Part shown: positions 27,174 through 37,135 of the stretch, piece after piece
Position numbering within the stretch: the stretch's first letter is position 1
Layout: the number at the start of each line of letters is the position of its first letter
DNA from: DAIDKA01 sp963726995
GTDB taxonomy: Bacteria > Pseudomonadota > Gammaproteobacteria > Steroidobacterales > Steroidobacteraceae
Assembly (NCBI GenBank): GCA_963726995.1
Contig: CAVSEP010000006.1
Span: forward strand, 1,364,001 to 1,428,000
Direction of reading: 5' to 3'
Length of the DNA stretch: 64,000 nucleotides
The notes under the pieces: generated by a model
The model's database searches: none
Seen by the model: only the letters and a program-made list of their open reading frames with translations
What the model was told of the DNA's origin: nothing
Made by a program: the position numbers and the translations under genes

Positions 27174-29305
27174 CGCTTGCCCGGCGCGCGGCTGGCGGCG
27201 ACTTCCATGAGCAGTATGATCGAGCGGGCGGGCAGCGCCCGCGTGGCCCCGCCGGCGAACTGTTCGCAATTGCGGGCAGCGCCCAGTTCGGTATCCAGCT
27301 CCACTCGCCAGCGGCGCGTGGCGGGCAGGGCCGGCAGCACGAAGTCCATGGTGTCGTGATGCGCGTTGAACAGCAGCGTGAAGTTCTCATCGCGCACCGG
27401 GTTGCCGCGCTGATCGGTGCGATGGACGGCGGCGCCCGACAGATGCACGCTCAGGCAGCGGGCGTAGCCCTGCTGCCAGTCGAACTCGGTCATCTCGGTG
27501 CCGGCCGGCGTGTACCAGGTGATGTCCTTGAAGGTCTCGCCCTCCACCGGCTTGCCGGTCAGGAAATGGCGCCGCGAGAAGATGGCGTGACTGCGGCGGA
27601 AGGCGATCACGCGCTCGACGAAGCCTAAGAACGCACGCTGTGTCGGATCCAGCTCCCACTCCAGCCAGGAGATCTCATTGTCCTGGCAGTAGGGGTTGTT
27701 GTTGCCGCCCTGGGTGCGGCCGATCTCATCGCCGGCGAGCAGCATGGGCACGCCCTGGGACAGCAGCAGCGTCGCGATCAGATTGCGCTTCTGGCGCTCG
27801 CGCAGCGCGTTGATCTGCGGGTCATCGGTCGGGCCTTCCACGCCCCAGTTCCACGAGCGGTTGTTGTCGCTGCCGTCGCGGTTGTGCTCGCCGTTGGCCT
27901 CGTTGTGCTTGGAATTGTAGGAGACCAGGTCGGTGAGCGTGAAGCCGTCATGCGCGGTCACGAAGTTGATGCTGGCGTGGGGCTTGCGACCGCTGGCCTC
28001 GTACAGATCCGCCGAGCCGGTGAAGCGCTGGGCGAACTCGCCGATCAGGCCGCCATCGCCTTTCCAGTAGGCGCGCACGCTGTCGCGGTACTTGTCGTTC
28101 CACTCATTCCAGCCGGGCGGAAAATTGCCCACCTGGTAGCCGCCTTCGCCGACATCCCAGGGCTCCGCGATCAGCTTGACCTGCGAGAGCACCGGATCTT
28201 GCGAGATGGTATCGAAGAAGGAGCCGAGGCGATCGACCTCGAACAGCTCGCGGGCGAGGGCCGAGGCGAGATCGAAACGGAATCCGTCCACGTGCATGTC
28301 CTGCACCCAGTAGCGCAGCGAGTCCATGATCAGCTGCAGCACCCGCGGATGCTGCAGGTTGAGAGTGTTGCCGGTGCCCGTGAAATCCATGTACTGGCGG
28401 GGGTTGCCGGGCAGCAGCCGGTAATAGGCGGCATTGTCGATGCCGCGGAAGCTCAAGGTGGGGCCGCGTTCGTTGCCCTCGGCGGTGTGGTTGTAGACCA
28501 CGTCCAGGATCACCTCGATGCCCGCGGCATGCAGCGTCTTCACCATGTTCTTGAATTCTTCCACCTGGCCGGTGGCGCTGTAGCGCATCTCGGGCGCCAG
28601 GAAGCCGATGGTGTTGTAGCCCCAGTAGTTGCGCAGTCCCTGCTGCACCAGATGCCGGTCATCCAGGAAGGCATGCACCGGCATCAGTTCCAGCGCCGTG
28701 ACCCCCAGACGCCGCAGGTGATCGATGACGGGGGCGGTGGCCAGCCCTGCGTAAGTGCCGCGCAGTGCGGCGGGCACTTGCGGATGGCGCATGGTCATGC
28801 CGCGCACGTGGGCCTCGTAGATGACCGTGTCATGCCAGGGCGTGCGCGGCGCGCGGTCATCCCCCCAGCTGAAGGCCGGGTCGATGACACGGCATTTGGG
28901 CGTGCCCGGCGCGCTGTCCTGCTTGCTGAAGGACAGATCAAGCTTCTGGTCTGCCGGGTCGAAGCCGAAGTGCGCGTCGCTCCAGCGCATGGGTCCGGAC
29001 AGCAGCCGCGCATAGGGCTCGATCAGCAGCTTGTGGGGGTTGAAGCGGTGGCCCCGCTCAGGATCGTAGGGCCCGTGGCAGCGGTAGCCATACAGCAGCC
29101 CCGGGCGCGCTTCGGGCAGATAGCAGTGCCAGATATGGTCGCTGTGTTCCTGCAGCGGGATGCGGCGCACTTCGTGCCGTCCGGTGGCATCGAACAGGCA
29201 CAGTTCCACCTTGGTCGCATGCTCGGAGAACAGCGAGAAGTTGACCCCCTCACCGTCCCAGTTGGCGCCGCGCGGATAGGGGCTGCCCGGCCAGACCGCC
29301 GTCAT
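27164..29305 (-). CDS. glgX: Glycogen debranching enzyme (isoamylase type)
   Basis: A 713-aa GH13_11 enzyme hydrolysing alpha-1,6 branches of limit dextrins. A CBM48 N-terminal domain (GANWDGEGVNFSLFSEHATKV, YGYRCHGPYDPERGHRFNP) precedes the barrel. The nucleophile Asp is in DGFRFDLASALA, the acid Glu in LIAEPWDVGEGGY, and the third acid in VTAHDGFTLTDLVSY. The ATG at 29305 overlaps the glgB stop (ATGA), so glgB and glgX form an operon. glgA and glgC are not in the window. Confidence 0.95.
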   Translation of the reverse strand: MTAVWPGSPYPRGANWDGEGVNFSLFSEHATKVELCLFDATGRHEVRRIPLQEHSDHIWHCYLPEARPGLLYGYRCHGPYDPERGHRFNPHKLLIEPYARLLSGPMRWSDAHFGFDPADQKLDLSFSKQDSAPGTPKCRVIDPAFSWGDDRAPRTPWHDTVIYEAHVRGMTMRHPQVPAALRGTYAGLATAPVIDHLRRLGVTALELMPVHAFLDDRHLVQQGLRNYWGYNTIGFLAPEMRYSATGQVEEFKNMVKTLHAAGIEVILDVVYNHTAEGNERGPTLSFRGIDNAAYYRLLPGNPRQYMDFTGTGNTLNLQHPRVLQLIMDSLRYWVQDMHVDGFRFDLASALARELFEVDRLGSFFDTISQDPVLSQVKLIAEPWDVGEGGYQVGNFPPGWNEWNDKYRDSVRAYWKGDGGLIGEFAQRFTGSADLYEASGRKPHASINFVTAHDGFTLTDLVSYNSKHNEANGEHNRDGSDNNRSWNWGVEGPTDDPQINALRERQKRNLIATLLLSQGVPMLLAGDEIGRTQGGNNNPYCQDNEISWLEWELDPTQRAFLGFVERVIAFRRSHAIFSRRHFLTGKPVEGETFKDITWYTPAGTEMTEFDWQQGYARCLSVHLSGAAVHRTDQRGNPVRDENFTLLFNAHHDTMDFVLPALPATRRWRVELDTELGAARNCEQFAGGATRALPARSIILLMEVAASRAPGKRHR

Positions 29306-31195
29306 TGCGGCGACAGGAACAGCACGCCCAGGGGTGGCAGGGTGAGGGTGAGGGAGTGCGGCCGCCCGTGGGTGCTTGAGTCGTCCGCCAGCACCTCGCC
29401 CAGATTGCCCTGGCCGCTGCCGCCGTAGTCGGCGGAATCGCTGTTCAGACATTCGCGCCAGGGGCCGCCGCGCGGCACGCCCACCCGGTAGTGGCTGCGC
29501 AGTACCGGTGTGAAATTGCAGATCACCAGCACCACGGTGCCGTGGGTGCGATCGCGGCGCAGGAAGGACAGCACGCTGGAATCGGCGTCATTGCAGTCCA
29601 CCCACTCGAAGCCTTCCTGGCGGAAGTCCTGTTCGAACAGCGCGGGGGTCTCGCGGTAGTAGCGGTTCAGGTCCCGCACCCAGCGCTGCGCGCCGGCGTG
29701 CAGGGGAAACTGCAGCACATGCCATTCCAGGCTGCCATCGTGCTGCCATTCGCGCTTCTGGCCGAACTCGCAGCCCATGAAGATGAGCTTCTTGCCGGGA
29801 TGTCCCCACATGTAGCCGAACAGCAGCCGCAGGTTGGCGAACTGCTGCCACTCATCGCCGGGCATCTTGCCGATCAGGGAGCCCTTGCCGTGCACCACCT
29901 CGTCGTGCGAGAGCGCCAGCACGAAGTTCTCGGTGAACGCGTACCAGATCGAGAAGGTGATCTGGTTGAAATGATGGCGGCGGAACAGCGGATCGGTCTG
30001 GAAGAACTTCAGCGTGTCGTGCATCCAGCCCATGTTCCACTTCAGTCCAAACCCTAGGCCCCCCAGGTACACGGGTCGCGAGACCTGCGGCCAGGCGGTG
30101 GACTCCTCGGCGATGGTCTGGGTGCCGGGATGGTCGCGGTAGATCGCCTCGTTAAGGGATTTCAGGAAATCCCGGGCCGCGAGGTTCTCGTGGCCGCCGA
30201 ATTCATTCGGGTATCCATTCCCCGGCCTTGCGGCCGTAGTCCAGATACAGCATGGACGCCACGGCATCGACCCGCAGTGCATCCGCACGGTAGGTCTTCA
30301 GCCAGTAAAGCGCATTGCTGCCCAGGAAGTTGCGCACTTCGGCGCGACCGTAGTTGAAGATCGAGCTGTTCCACTCCGGATGGAAGCCCTGGCGCGGATC
30401 GGCGTGCTCGTACAGGTGCGTGCCGTCAAAGAACGCCAGGCCATGCTGGTCGGTCGGAAAGTGCGACGGCACCCAGTCGAGGATCACACCGATGCCCATC
30501 TTGTGCAGATGCTCGATCAGGTACATGAAGTCCTGCGGCGTGCCATAGCGCGAGGAAGGCGCGAAGTACCCGGTGATCTGATAGCCCCAGGAACCGAAGA
30601 ACGGATGCTCCATGACGGGCATCAGTTCCACGTGCGTGAATCCCATGTCCACGACATAGTCGGCCAGCTGGTGGGCGACTTCGCGGTAGTTGAGCGAGCG
30701 GTTGCCATCCGCGGGCACTCGCCGCCAGGAGCCCAGGTGCACCTCGTAGATCGACCACGGTGCATCCAGGGCGTTGACCCGCGCGCAGTTGCGCTGCCAC
30801 TCGAAGTCGTTCCATTGGTAGTCGTTGTCCCACACCACCGCGCCGGTGCGTGGCGGTTCCTCGCACAGGAAGGCGTAGGGATCGCTCTTTTCGACCGTGT
30901 AGCCGGCATGACGCGAGCGCACCAGGTATTTGTAGACCATGCCCCGGGTCACCGCCGGGATGAAGATTTCCCAGATCCCGGACTCATCCGCGCGCGCGCT
31001 CATCGGGTGGCTGTCGTGGTTCCAGCCGTTGAAGTCGCCGATCACATTCACGCCGGCGGCATTCGGCGCCCAGACCGCGAAGCGGGTGCCCTGGACACCC
31101 TGCACCACCTGCGGATGCGCGCCCAGCTTGTCGTAGGCGCGAAAAAACGTCCCTTCCCGGAAGTGATAGATGTCAGTGCCGGTCAGATCCGTCAT
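29302..31195 (-). CDS. glgB: 1,4-alpha-glucan branching enzyme, single frameshift
   Basis: GH13_9 enzyme creating alpha-1,6 branches in glycogen. The CBM48 domain (GTRFAVWAPNAAGVNVIGDFNGW) is followed by the barrel with catalytic Asp in DALRVDAVASMLY, Glu in QTIAEESTAWP and Asp in LALSHDEVVHGKGS. Total length is about 630 aa, shorter than the roughly 730 of E. coli because the extra N-terminal N1 domain is missing, which is a known variant. The frame breaks at a GGG run (30209-30211); removing one base gives the expected GEWIPNEFGG. Both halves are conserved, so the gene is probably intact in the organism. It is divergent from the phosphodiesterase. Confidence 0.93.
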
Positions 31196-31254
31196 GATGT
31201 CAATTCATCCATCGCCAGTTCCATTATTGCCCACTAATCGTACACTCTTAGGTC

Positions 31255-32349
31255 ATGACCGATAGCACCGATACTGGGCAGACCGTGGCGCCGCGTGCAC
31301 TGGTGTCGATCATCATCGGCCATCGCGGCGCCAGCGGGTACGTCCCGGAGCACACCCTGGCCTCCTACTTCCTGGCCATTCAGCAGGGCGCGGACTTCAT
31401 CGAACCGGATCTGGTCAGCACCCGCGACGGCGTGCTGGTGGCGCGCCATGAGAATGAGATCGGCACCACCACCGATGTCGCGGCGCACCCGGAGTTTGCC
31501 GACCGGCGCACGACCAAGCTCATCGATGGGGTCAGCGTCAGCGGCTGGTTCACGGAAGACTTCACGCTGGCGGAACTGAAGGGCCTGCGGGCCCGCGAGC
31601 GGATCCCCGAGCTGCGCCCCGCCAACGCACGGTTCGACGGCCAGTTCGAAATCCCGACAATCGATGAAATCCTGGATCTGGTGCATGGCTGCGATGTGGC
31701 CCGCGCGCACTCCGCACGGGCGCGTCACGAGCCCTCGCCGCGGCGCATCGGCGTTTATCCGGAGACCAAGCACCCCAGTTATTTCGCCGGCCTGGGTCTG
31801 GCGCTCGAGGCGCCGCTGCTGGCGGCATTGAGCCGCCATGGCTATTCGGATGCCGATGCGCCGATCTTCATCCAGTCATTCGAAGTGACGAATCTGCAGC
31901 TGCTGCGCTCGCAGACCGCAATTGCGCTGGTGCAGCTGGTGGCAGCCAGCGGTGCGCCGTTTGACTGGGTGGCCGCGGGCGACTCGCGCAACTATGCCGG
32001 CATGGTCACGCGCCGGGGCCTTGCGCAGGTGGCGAGCTATGCGGATGCGGTAGGCGTGGAGAAGACCCTGGTGATTCCCCGCACCGCGCAAGGAAGGCTG
32101 GGGTCGCCGACGGCGCTGGTGGATGACGCACACTCCGAGGGGCTGCTGGTGCACGCCTGGACCTTCCGTGCCGAGAATCATTTCCTGCCGGTGCCGCAGC
32201 GTGCGGGCGAGGATCCGGCGGCCTTGGGTGATCTGGCGGCGGAACTGACGCCCTACCTGAAGGCGGGCCTGGATGGCGTCTTCATCGATCAGCCGGTTCT
32301 GGGCGTGCGCACGCGTGATGCGCTGCTGTGGAGCGACCCGCCGGACTAG
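31255..32349 (+). CDS. Glycerophosphodiester phosphodiesterase
   Basis: The 364-aa protein has the GDPD TIM-barrel signature at the N-terminus: GHRGASGYVPEHTLASYFLA with the two catalytic His flanked by Arg and Glu, then FIEPDLVSTRDGVLVARHE with the metal-binding acidic residues. It also has the barrel-closing EGLLVHAWTFR and GLDGVFIDQP. The large insert between strands (about residues 75-155) is typical of GlpQ-like rather than UgpQ-like enzymes. No signal peptide is visible, so it appears cytoplasmic, which is unusual for the GlpQ type. It hydrolyses deacylated phospholipids to glycerol-3-phosphate. It is convergent with the GGDEF-EAL gene (4-base overlap). Confidence 0.92.
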   Translation: MTDSTDTGQTVAPRALVSIIIGHRGASGYVPEHTLASYFLAIQQGADFIEPDLVSTRDGVLVARHENEIGTTTDVAAHPEFADRRTTKLIDGVSVSGWFTEDFTLAELKGLRARERIPELRPANARFDGQFEIPTIDEILDLVHGCDVARAHSARARHEPSPRRIGVYPETKHPSYFAGLGLALEAPLLAALSRHGYSDADAPIFIQSFEVTNLQLLRSQTAIALVQLVAASGAPFDWVAAGDSRNYAGMVTRRGLAQVASYADAVGVEKTLVIPRTAQGRLGSPTALVDDAHSEGLLVHAWTFRAENHFLPVPQRAGEDPAALGDLAAELTPYLKAGLDGVFIDQPVLGVRTRDALLWSDPPD

Positions 32350-34975
32350 GGACGACGGCGCGACTTGGCGCCGACGAACACCAGCGAGCCATCCATCGCC
32401 AGCGTGCCGCCCTCGAAATCCGCCGGCTGCTGCAGCAGGGCGCGCGCCTTGGCGGCAGCCGCTTCGGCGGCCTGCGGCGCCAGCTGCATTTCCACGGGCG
32501 ATGCCAGCAGGAAGCCCTGCACGGTGATGGGTTCGCACTGACCCAGCAGGGTCAGCTGGCCGGGGCGCTCGACGCCCTCGGCCACCACCTCGAGGCCCAG
32601 TCCATGGCACAGGGCGATCACGGAGCGGGCGATGGCGGCCGAGCGCGGGCTGCGGTCAATGTCCTCGATCAGGGTCCGATCGAGCTTCACGCGATTGATG
32701 GGCAGCTGCGCCAGCGAGGCCAGCGAGGAATACCCGGTGCCAAAGTCATCCAGCGCCACCGCGACGCCCACGTTGCGCAGGCGTTGCAGGGCAACCAGCG
32801 TCGCAGGTCCGGTCTGGATCACCGTTTCGGTGATTTCCACCTCCAACGCGTCCCCCGGCAGGCCGGTTACCGACAGCGCCTCGATGACATGGTCCACGAA
32901 GCTGCCGTCCAGCAGCTGCATCGCCGAGACGTTGATGGCGACGCAGGCCTGGGTCCAGCCCATGGCGCGCCAGGCCTTCACCGTGGAAGTGGCCGAGCGC
33001 AGGGCCCAGGTGGTGAGCTCGCGCATCAGGCCGGTGGATTCGGCGATGTCGATGAACTCCCCGGCACTGGCGATGCGGCCGTCGGACTTGCGCCAGCGTA
33101 ACAGCGCCTCGACGCCGACCGACTGCAGGGTGTGCAGCGCCACCTGCGGCTGGTACATCAGCAGCAGATCTCCGGCCTCGACCGCGCGGCGCAGCGCCTG
33201 CTCGAGCCGGAAGCGATGCGCAGCCACATCGTAAAGCTCCGGCGTGTACAGCGCATAGCGGTTGCGGCCGAGGTCCTTGGCGTGGAACAGCGCCACGTCC
33301 GCGGTGCGCAGCAGCGCATCGGCATCGCGCGCATGGTCCGGATAGATGGTGGCACCGACGCTGGCGCTGGTGGACAGCTGCCGGCCGTCCACCGCCAGCG
33401 GCTTCTGCAGGGCATCGATGACCTTCGCGGCCTGCTCGCACACATGATCGGCGCTCAAGGCGTCCTCGATCAGCACCGTGAACTCATCCCCGCCGAGTCG
33501 CGCGATGAAGGCCTGCGGGCCCAGCGCCTCCTGCAGCCGCAGGCCCACCATCTGCAGCACCCGGTCGCCGAAGCGGTGTCCCAGCGTGTCGTTGACGGAC
33601 TTGAAATTGTCGAGATCCACGAACAGCAGCGCGAAGCGCCGCTGGGTCTGCGCCGCCGCGGCCAGCGCGGCCGACAGGCGCGCCGCCAGATGCCGGCGGT
33701 TGGGCAGTTCGGTCAGCGGATCATGGTGGGCAAGGTGATGCAGGGCGCGGGTGCGGTCCTCGACATGCTGCTCCAGCACGGCCTGCTGGGCCCGCAGGCC
33801 GCCTTCGGCGGCGCTGATCTTGGCGGCCATGGTGTTGAAGGCATCGGCGAGTTCGGCGATTTCCGCCGAGCCGCCGGTGTGGCGCCGTGACGTCGCGCTC
33901 ACCGGCCGCGAGGCGACGGGTGGCGATCGTGAGCCGCTTGACCGGCACGCGAAATGCGCAGCGCCAGCAGCAAGGAGACCAGCAGCACCACCACCTCGAC
34001 GGTGATGACCGTGGTGACCAGCGCATGCTGCGCATTGTTCGCGGCCTGCGCGGCGCGCTGCGCCGCGGCTCCCAGCGCATTGCGCGCCGGCGCCTGCAGC
34101 TTCTCCTGCGCGTCGCTGATCAACTGCGCGCCGACGCGCAGGAAATCGTGGCGATCGCGTCCGGTGCTGGCATCGAAGCGGTTGACCTCATTGCGCAGCC
34201 GTATCGAATTGCGCAGGTCCTCGCGAATGATCTCCATCCAGGCAACCCCGGGGGAGCGGATGAGTTCGGCGTTGTTGCGGTCCAGCGCCGCCTTGAAATC
34301 CTGTTCGGCGCGCGCCGCGTCCTCGCCCAGGTCCGCGACGCTGCGCAGTGCCGCCGCGGCCTGCCCAGTTCGACCAGGGATTTGCGCGCCAGAACTTCCG
34401 TGTCGTCGATGCGGTTGCCGCTGGCGCCGGCCTTGGCGATGCGCCGGCCTTCGGCCTCCAGCAGCTGGTGGCGCTCGCTCAGCCATTGCTGGCGCTGCCC
34501 GGACTTGGCGGCCAGCGAACGGCCCGCGACCATGTGCGCGAGCAGCTGCTGCTGCAGTTTCAGCTGCTCGGGGCCGTGCGGATCCAGCGTCGCTTCGGTG
34601 GGGCTGCGCTGGTACCAGCCATCGATTGCCTGCTGCAGTTCGTTGCTGGCCGTCTGCAGGTCGGCCGCCGCGGATCGCTTGGCCTCGGCCGAGCTGCCTT
34701 CCGGCCCGAGCGCTTCCTCGACCTGCCGGTCAAAAGCCGCCAGCTTCTCGATGATGGTGGCGGCACGGCGGGTCTGCGGCTCATAGCGCAGCTGCAGGGA
34801 ACTCACGGCCTGTACGGCGTTGTGGGTGATGCGGTTGGTGACCACCTGCCCGGCGAGCACCACGACACCCATCGATGGCCATGCCGAGGACCAGATGGGC
34901 GCCGACGCCCAGCCGCCAGCGGCGCGCGCGCGCGACCGCCCCGGGAGCCGTTTCAGTAGCCGAGGGCGAGCGCAC
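32346..34975 (-). CDS. Membrane GGDEF-EAL cyclic-di-GMP protein, several frameshifts
   Basis: The C-terminal 518 residues are intact: the end of a HAMP domain (AEIAELADAFNTMAAKIS), a diguanylate cyclase domain with DLDNFKSVNDTLGHRFGD and the active-site RLGGDEF, then an EAL phosphodiesterase domain with VEALLRW, EITET, LDDFGTGYSSL and EGVE all present. Upstream, four one-base corrections (near 33888, 33945, 34365, 34870) restore an N-terminal TM, a long helical periplasmic sensor domain, a second TM (VVVLLVSLLLALRI) and the HAMP start (VPVKRLTIATRRLAAGERDV). The whole would be about 875 aa, beginning near 34975. Both output domains look catalytically competent, so net activity is probably set by the sensor. 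Confidence 0.88.
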
Positions 34976-35161
34976 TGTTGGTCTTCCGCAGCATGCGACA
35001 TAAGCCTGTAACCGATGATTACAGCGGCTATGCCAGAGTGGCCATGCTGCCTAGAAACGCGCCGCAGATCCGAGGCGGCCATCGCAAAAGCCGCGGGCGG
35101 TGGCGGCCCGGGAAATCCGGCGTTTGCCGGTTCCCCGCGTCAGTTGCTTTATACTGCCCCG

Positions 35162-35461
35162 ATGACGGAACTTGCGGATACTTTTGACTCGGCCTTTGCC
35201 AAGGCGGTGGACCTCGGCAACCGCCTGGCAGACAAGGATAAGGACGCGGATCTCTGGGACATTGCCGACGGTCTGTTGGCGGGTGCGCTGCAATACTGGC
35301 TGTATTCCCGGCAGCCCTGCGGGGATCCGCGCTGCCAGGATTGCATGCCCATCAGCACGGCCGAGGGCCGCATGGCCGAGTTGAAGCGTCTGGTGGATCA
35401 GCTGGCGGCCGAGAGCGAGTACTTCCATACCCCCACGGACGCCAACGCCGGGCGCGCATGA
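35162..35461 (+). CDS. Small hypothetical protein with Cys cluster
   Basis: A 99-aa acidic protein, helical at both ends, with a central cysteine cluster (QPCGDPRCQDC) that could bind a metal. The ATG at 35162 is the start best consistent with its coupling to the next gene: its stop overlaps the reductase ATG (ATGA). I do not recognise the family. Location immediately before a ferredoxin-NADP reductase suggests a small redox or assembly accessory. Confidence 0.65.
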   Translation: MTELADTFDSAFAKAVDLGNRLADKDKDADLWDIADGLLAGALQYWLYSRQPCGDPRCQDCMPISTAEGRMAELKRLVDQLAAESEYFHTPTDANAGRA

Positions 35462-36495
35462 CGGCGCAGGAGCCTGCCGCCTCGGTCGCGATCATCGGCG
35501 CCGGCCCCTGCGGCCTGTTCCAGGTATTCGAGCTGGGTCTGCTCGGGATCCAGGCACATGTTTTCGATTCCCTGAAAGTGGTCGGCGGGCAGTGTGCCGA
35601 GCTGTATCCCGACAAACCCATCTATGACATTCCGGCGCTGCCGGTCTGTGGCGCGCAGGAGCTCGTGGATCGGCTGATGCAGCAGATCCGGCCTTTCAAT
35701 CCGCAGTTTCATCTGGGCGAGGAGGTCTCGACCCTCAGCCTCACCGGCGCCGGCCAGTTCACCGTGGGCACCGCGGCCGGCACCGAGTTGACCGTCGGCG
35801 CGGTGGTCATCGCCGCCGGGCTCGGCGCCTTCCAGCCGCGGCGGCTTGGCGTTGAGGGCGCCGAGACCTTCGAAGGCAACCAGATCCAGTACCGTGTGCG
35901 CGATGCCCAGCAGCTGGCGGGCCGGCGCCTGGTGATTTTCGGCGGCGGTGATTCGGCACTCGATTGGGCCGTGGCCCTGGCGCCCGCGGCACGCGGCCTG
36001 ACGCTGGTGCATCGGCGCGAACAGTTCCGCGGCGCGCCCGCCACGGTTGCCCGCATGCGGGAACTTCAGGCGGCAGGCTCGATCCAACACATTGAAGGAA
36101 CTGCCGAGTCCCTGCTTGCCGATGGCAAGGCGCTGCGCGGCGTGCGTATCAAGGGTAACAACGGTGCCTTCCACGAGGTGCATGCCGACCAGCTGCTGGT
36201 GTTCTTCGGCCTGCATCCGAAGCTCGGTCCCATTGCCGAGTGGGGACTGGCCCTGGAACGCAAGGCCCTGGCCGTCGACACGGAGAAGTTTCAGACCAGT
36301 GTGCCCGGCATCTTCGCGGTGGGTGACATCAATACCTACCCCGGCAAGAAGAAGCTCATCCTGTCCGGATTCCACGAGGCTGCGCTGGCTTCCTTCGCCA
36401 TCCAGCACCACCTGTTTCCGCAGAAGAAGCAGTTTCTGCAGTACACGACCACCAGCCCCATCATGCACAAGCGCCTGGGCGTCCCGGATATCTGA
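35458..36495 (+). CDS. Ferredoxin-NADP+ reductase, thioredoxin-reductase-like type
   Basis: The 345-aa flavoprotein has an FAD-binding GAGPCGLFQVFELGLLG, the FNR2-specific VVGGQCAELYPDKPIYDIPALP, an NADP-binding IFGGGDSALDWAV and the second FAD motif IFAVGDINTYPGKKKLI. It lacks the redox CxxC of true thioredoxin reductase, as expected for the YumC-type family. It transfers electrons between NADPH and ferredoxin or flavodoxin in the cytoplasm. It is coupled to the small upstream gene and followed by azurin after 132 bases. Confidence 0.9.
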   Translation: MTAQEPAASVAIIGAGPCGLFQVFELGLLGIQAHVFDSLKVVGGQCAELYPDKPIYDIPALPVCGAQELVDRLMQQIRPFNPQFHLGEEVSTLSLTGAGQFTVGTAAGTELTVGAVVIAAGLGAFQPRRLGVEGAETFEGNQIQYRVRDAQQLAGRRLVIFGGGDSALDWAVALAPAARGLTLVHRREQFRGAPATVARMRELQAAGSIQHIEGTAESLLADGKALRGVRIKGNNGAFHEVHADQLLVFFGLHPKLGPIAEWGLALERKALAVDTEKFQTSVPGIFAVGDINTYPGKKKLILSGFHEAALASFAIQHHLFPQKKQFLQYTTTSPIMHKRLGVPDI

Positions 36496-36627
36496 TAGCG
36501 CTAACCGCTCTGGCGCTTGCTGCAACGGTTCGCAACAGCGTGCGATTGGCAGGCGGCTGATGCAAAATACCGCTCCCGCTTGCTTCCACCCTAATCAACG
36601 CACTGTTCCCGCTTTAAGGAGTTTCCG

Positions 36628-37101
36628 ATGATCCGTAGACACTGTGTTCTGGCCACGCTGGCGATTGCCGCCGTGTCCCTGGCGGGAGGCACTCACGCCG
36701 CGTTTGCCGCCGACAAGGTCTGCAAGCTGGAAATCGCCGGGAACGACGCCATGCAGTACGACAAGAAGGAACTGGTCGTGGCGGCCGACTGCACCGAGGT
36801 CGAGCTCACCCTGACTCATACGGGCAAGCTGCCCGCGGCCGCCATGGGCCACAACTGGGTGCTGGTAAAGAGCGCGGATGTGACCACCGTGGCCAATGCC
36901 GGCATGTCCGCCGGGCTCGCCAACAACTATTTGACGCCGGGCGATGCGCACGTCATCGCCTCCACCAAGATTGTCGGCGGGGGCCAGAGCGCCAGCGTGA
37001 CCTTTCCCACCGCCAAGCTCACGAAGGGCGGCGACTACACCTTCATGTGCACCTTTCCGGGTCACTACGTGATCATGAAGGGCGCCTTCAAGTTCGGCTG
37101 A
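36628..37101 (+). CDS. Azurin (periplasmic blue copper protein)
   Basis: A 157-aa precursor with signal peptide (ATLAIAAVSLAGGTHAAFA) and a mature cupredoxin of 128-130 residues. Type 1 copper ligands are visible: His in MGHNWV, then Cys, His and Met in CTFPGHYVIMKG. The disulfide Cys pair is in DKVCKLEI and VAADCTEV. It shuttles single electrons in the periplasm, for example to oxidases or nitrite reductase, or in redox stress. A good ribosome site AAGGAG lies seven bases before the ATG. Between it and the reductase stop is a plausible promoter region without a clear motif. Confidence 0.96.
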   Translation: MIRRHCVLATLAIAAVSLAGGTHAAFAADKVCKLEIAGNDAMQYDKKELVVAADCTEVELTLTHTGKLPAAAMGHNWVLVKSADVTTVANAGMSAGLANNYLTPGDAHVIASTKIVGGGQSASVTFPTAKLTKGGDYTFMCTFPGHYVIMKGAFKFG

Positions 37102-37135
37102 GGGGCGCGGGGGCGGCCGGTCGAGAAGGCCAATC

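Noticed and set aside
27884..29428. Plus-strand open frame antisense to glgX
   Set aside because: No family resemblance and fully overlaps a confident gene.
30203..30215. Programmed +1 frameshift in glgB
   Set aside because: No known slippery or stimulatory element; a homopolymer extra base explains it and many similar breaks occur in the window.
36496..36627. FNR-type or other specific operator before azurin
   Set aside because: No convincing palindrome or promoter motif found by eye.
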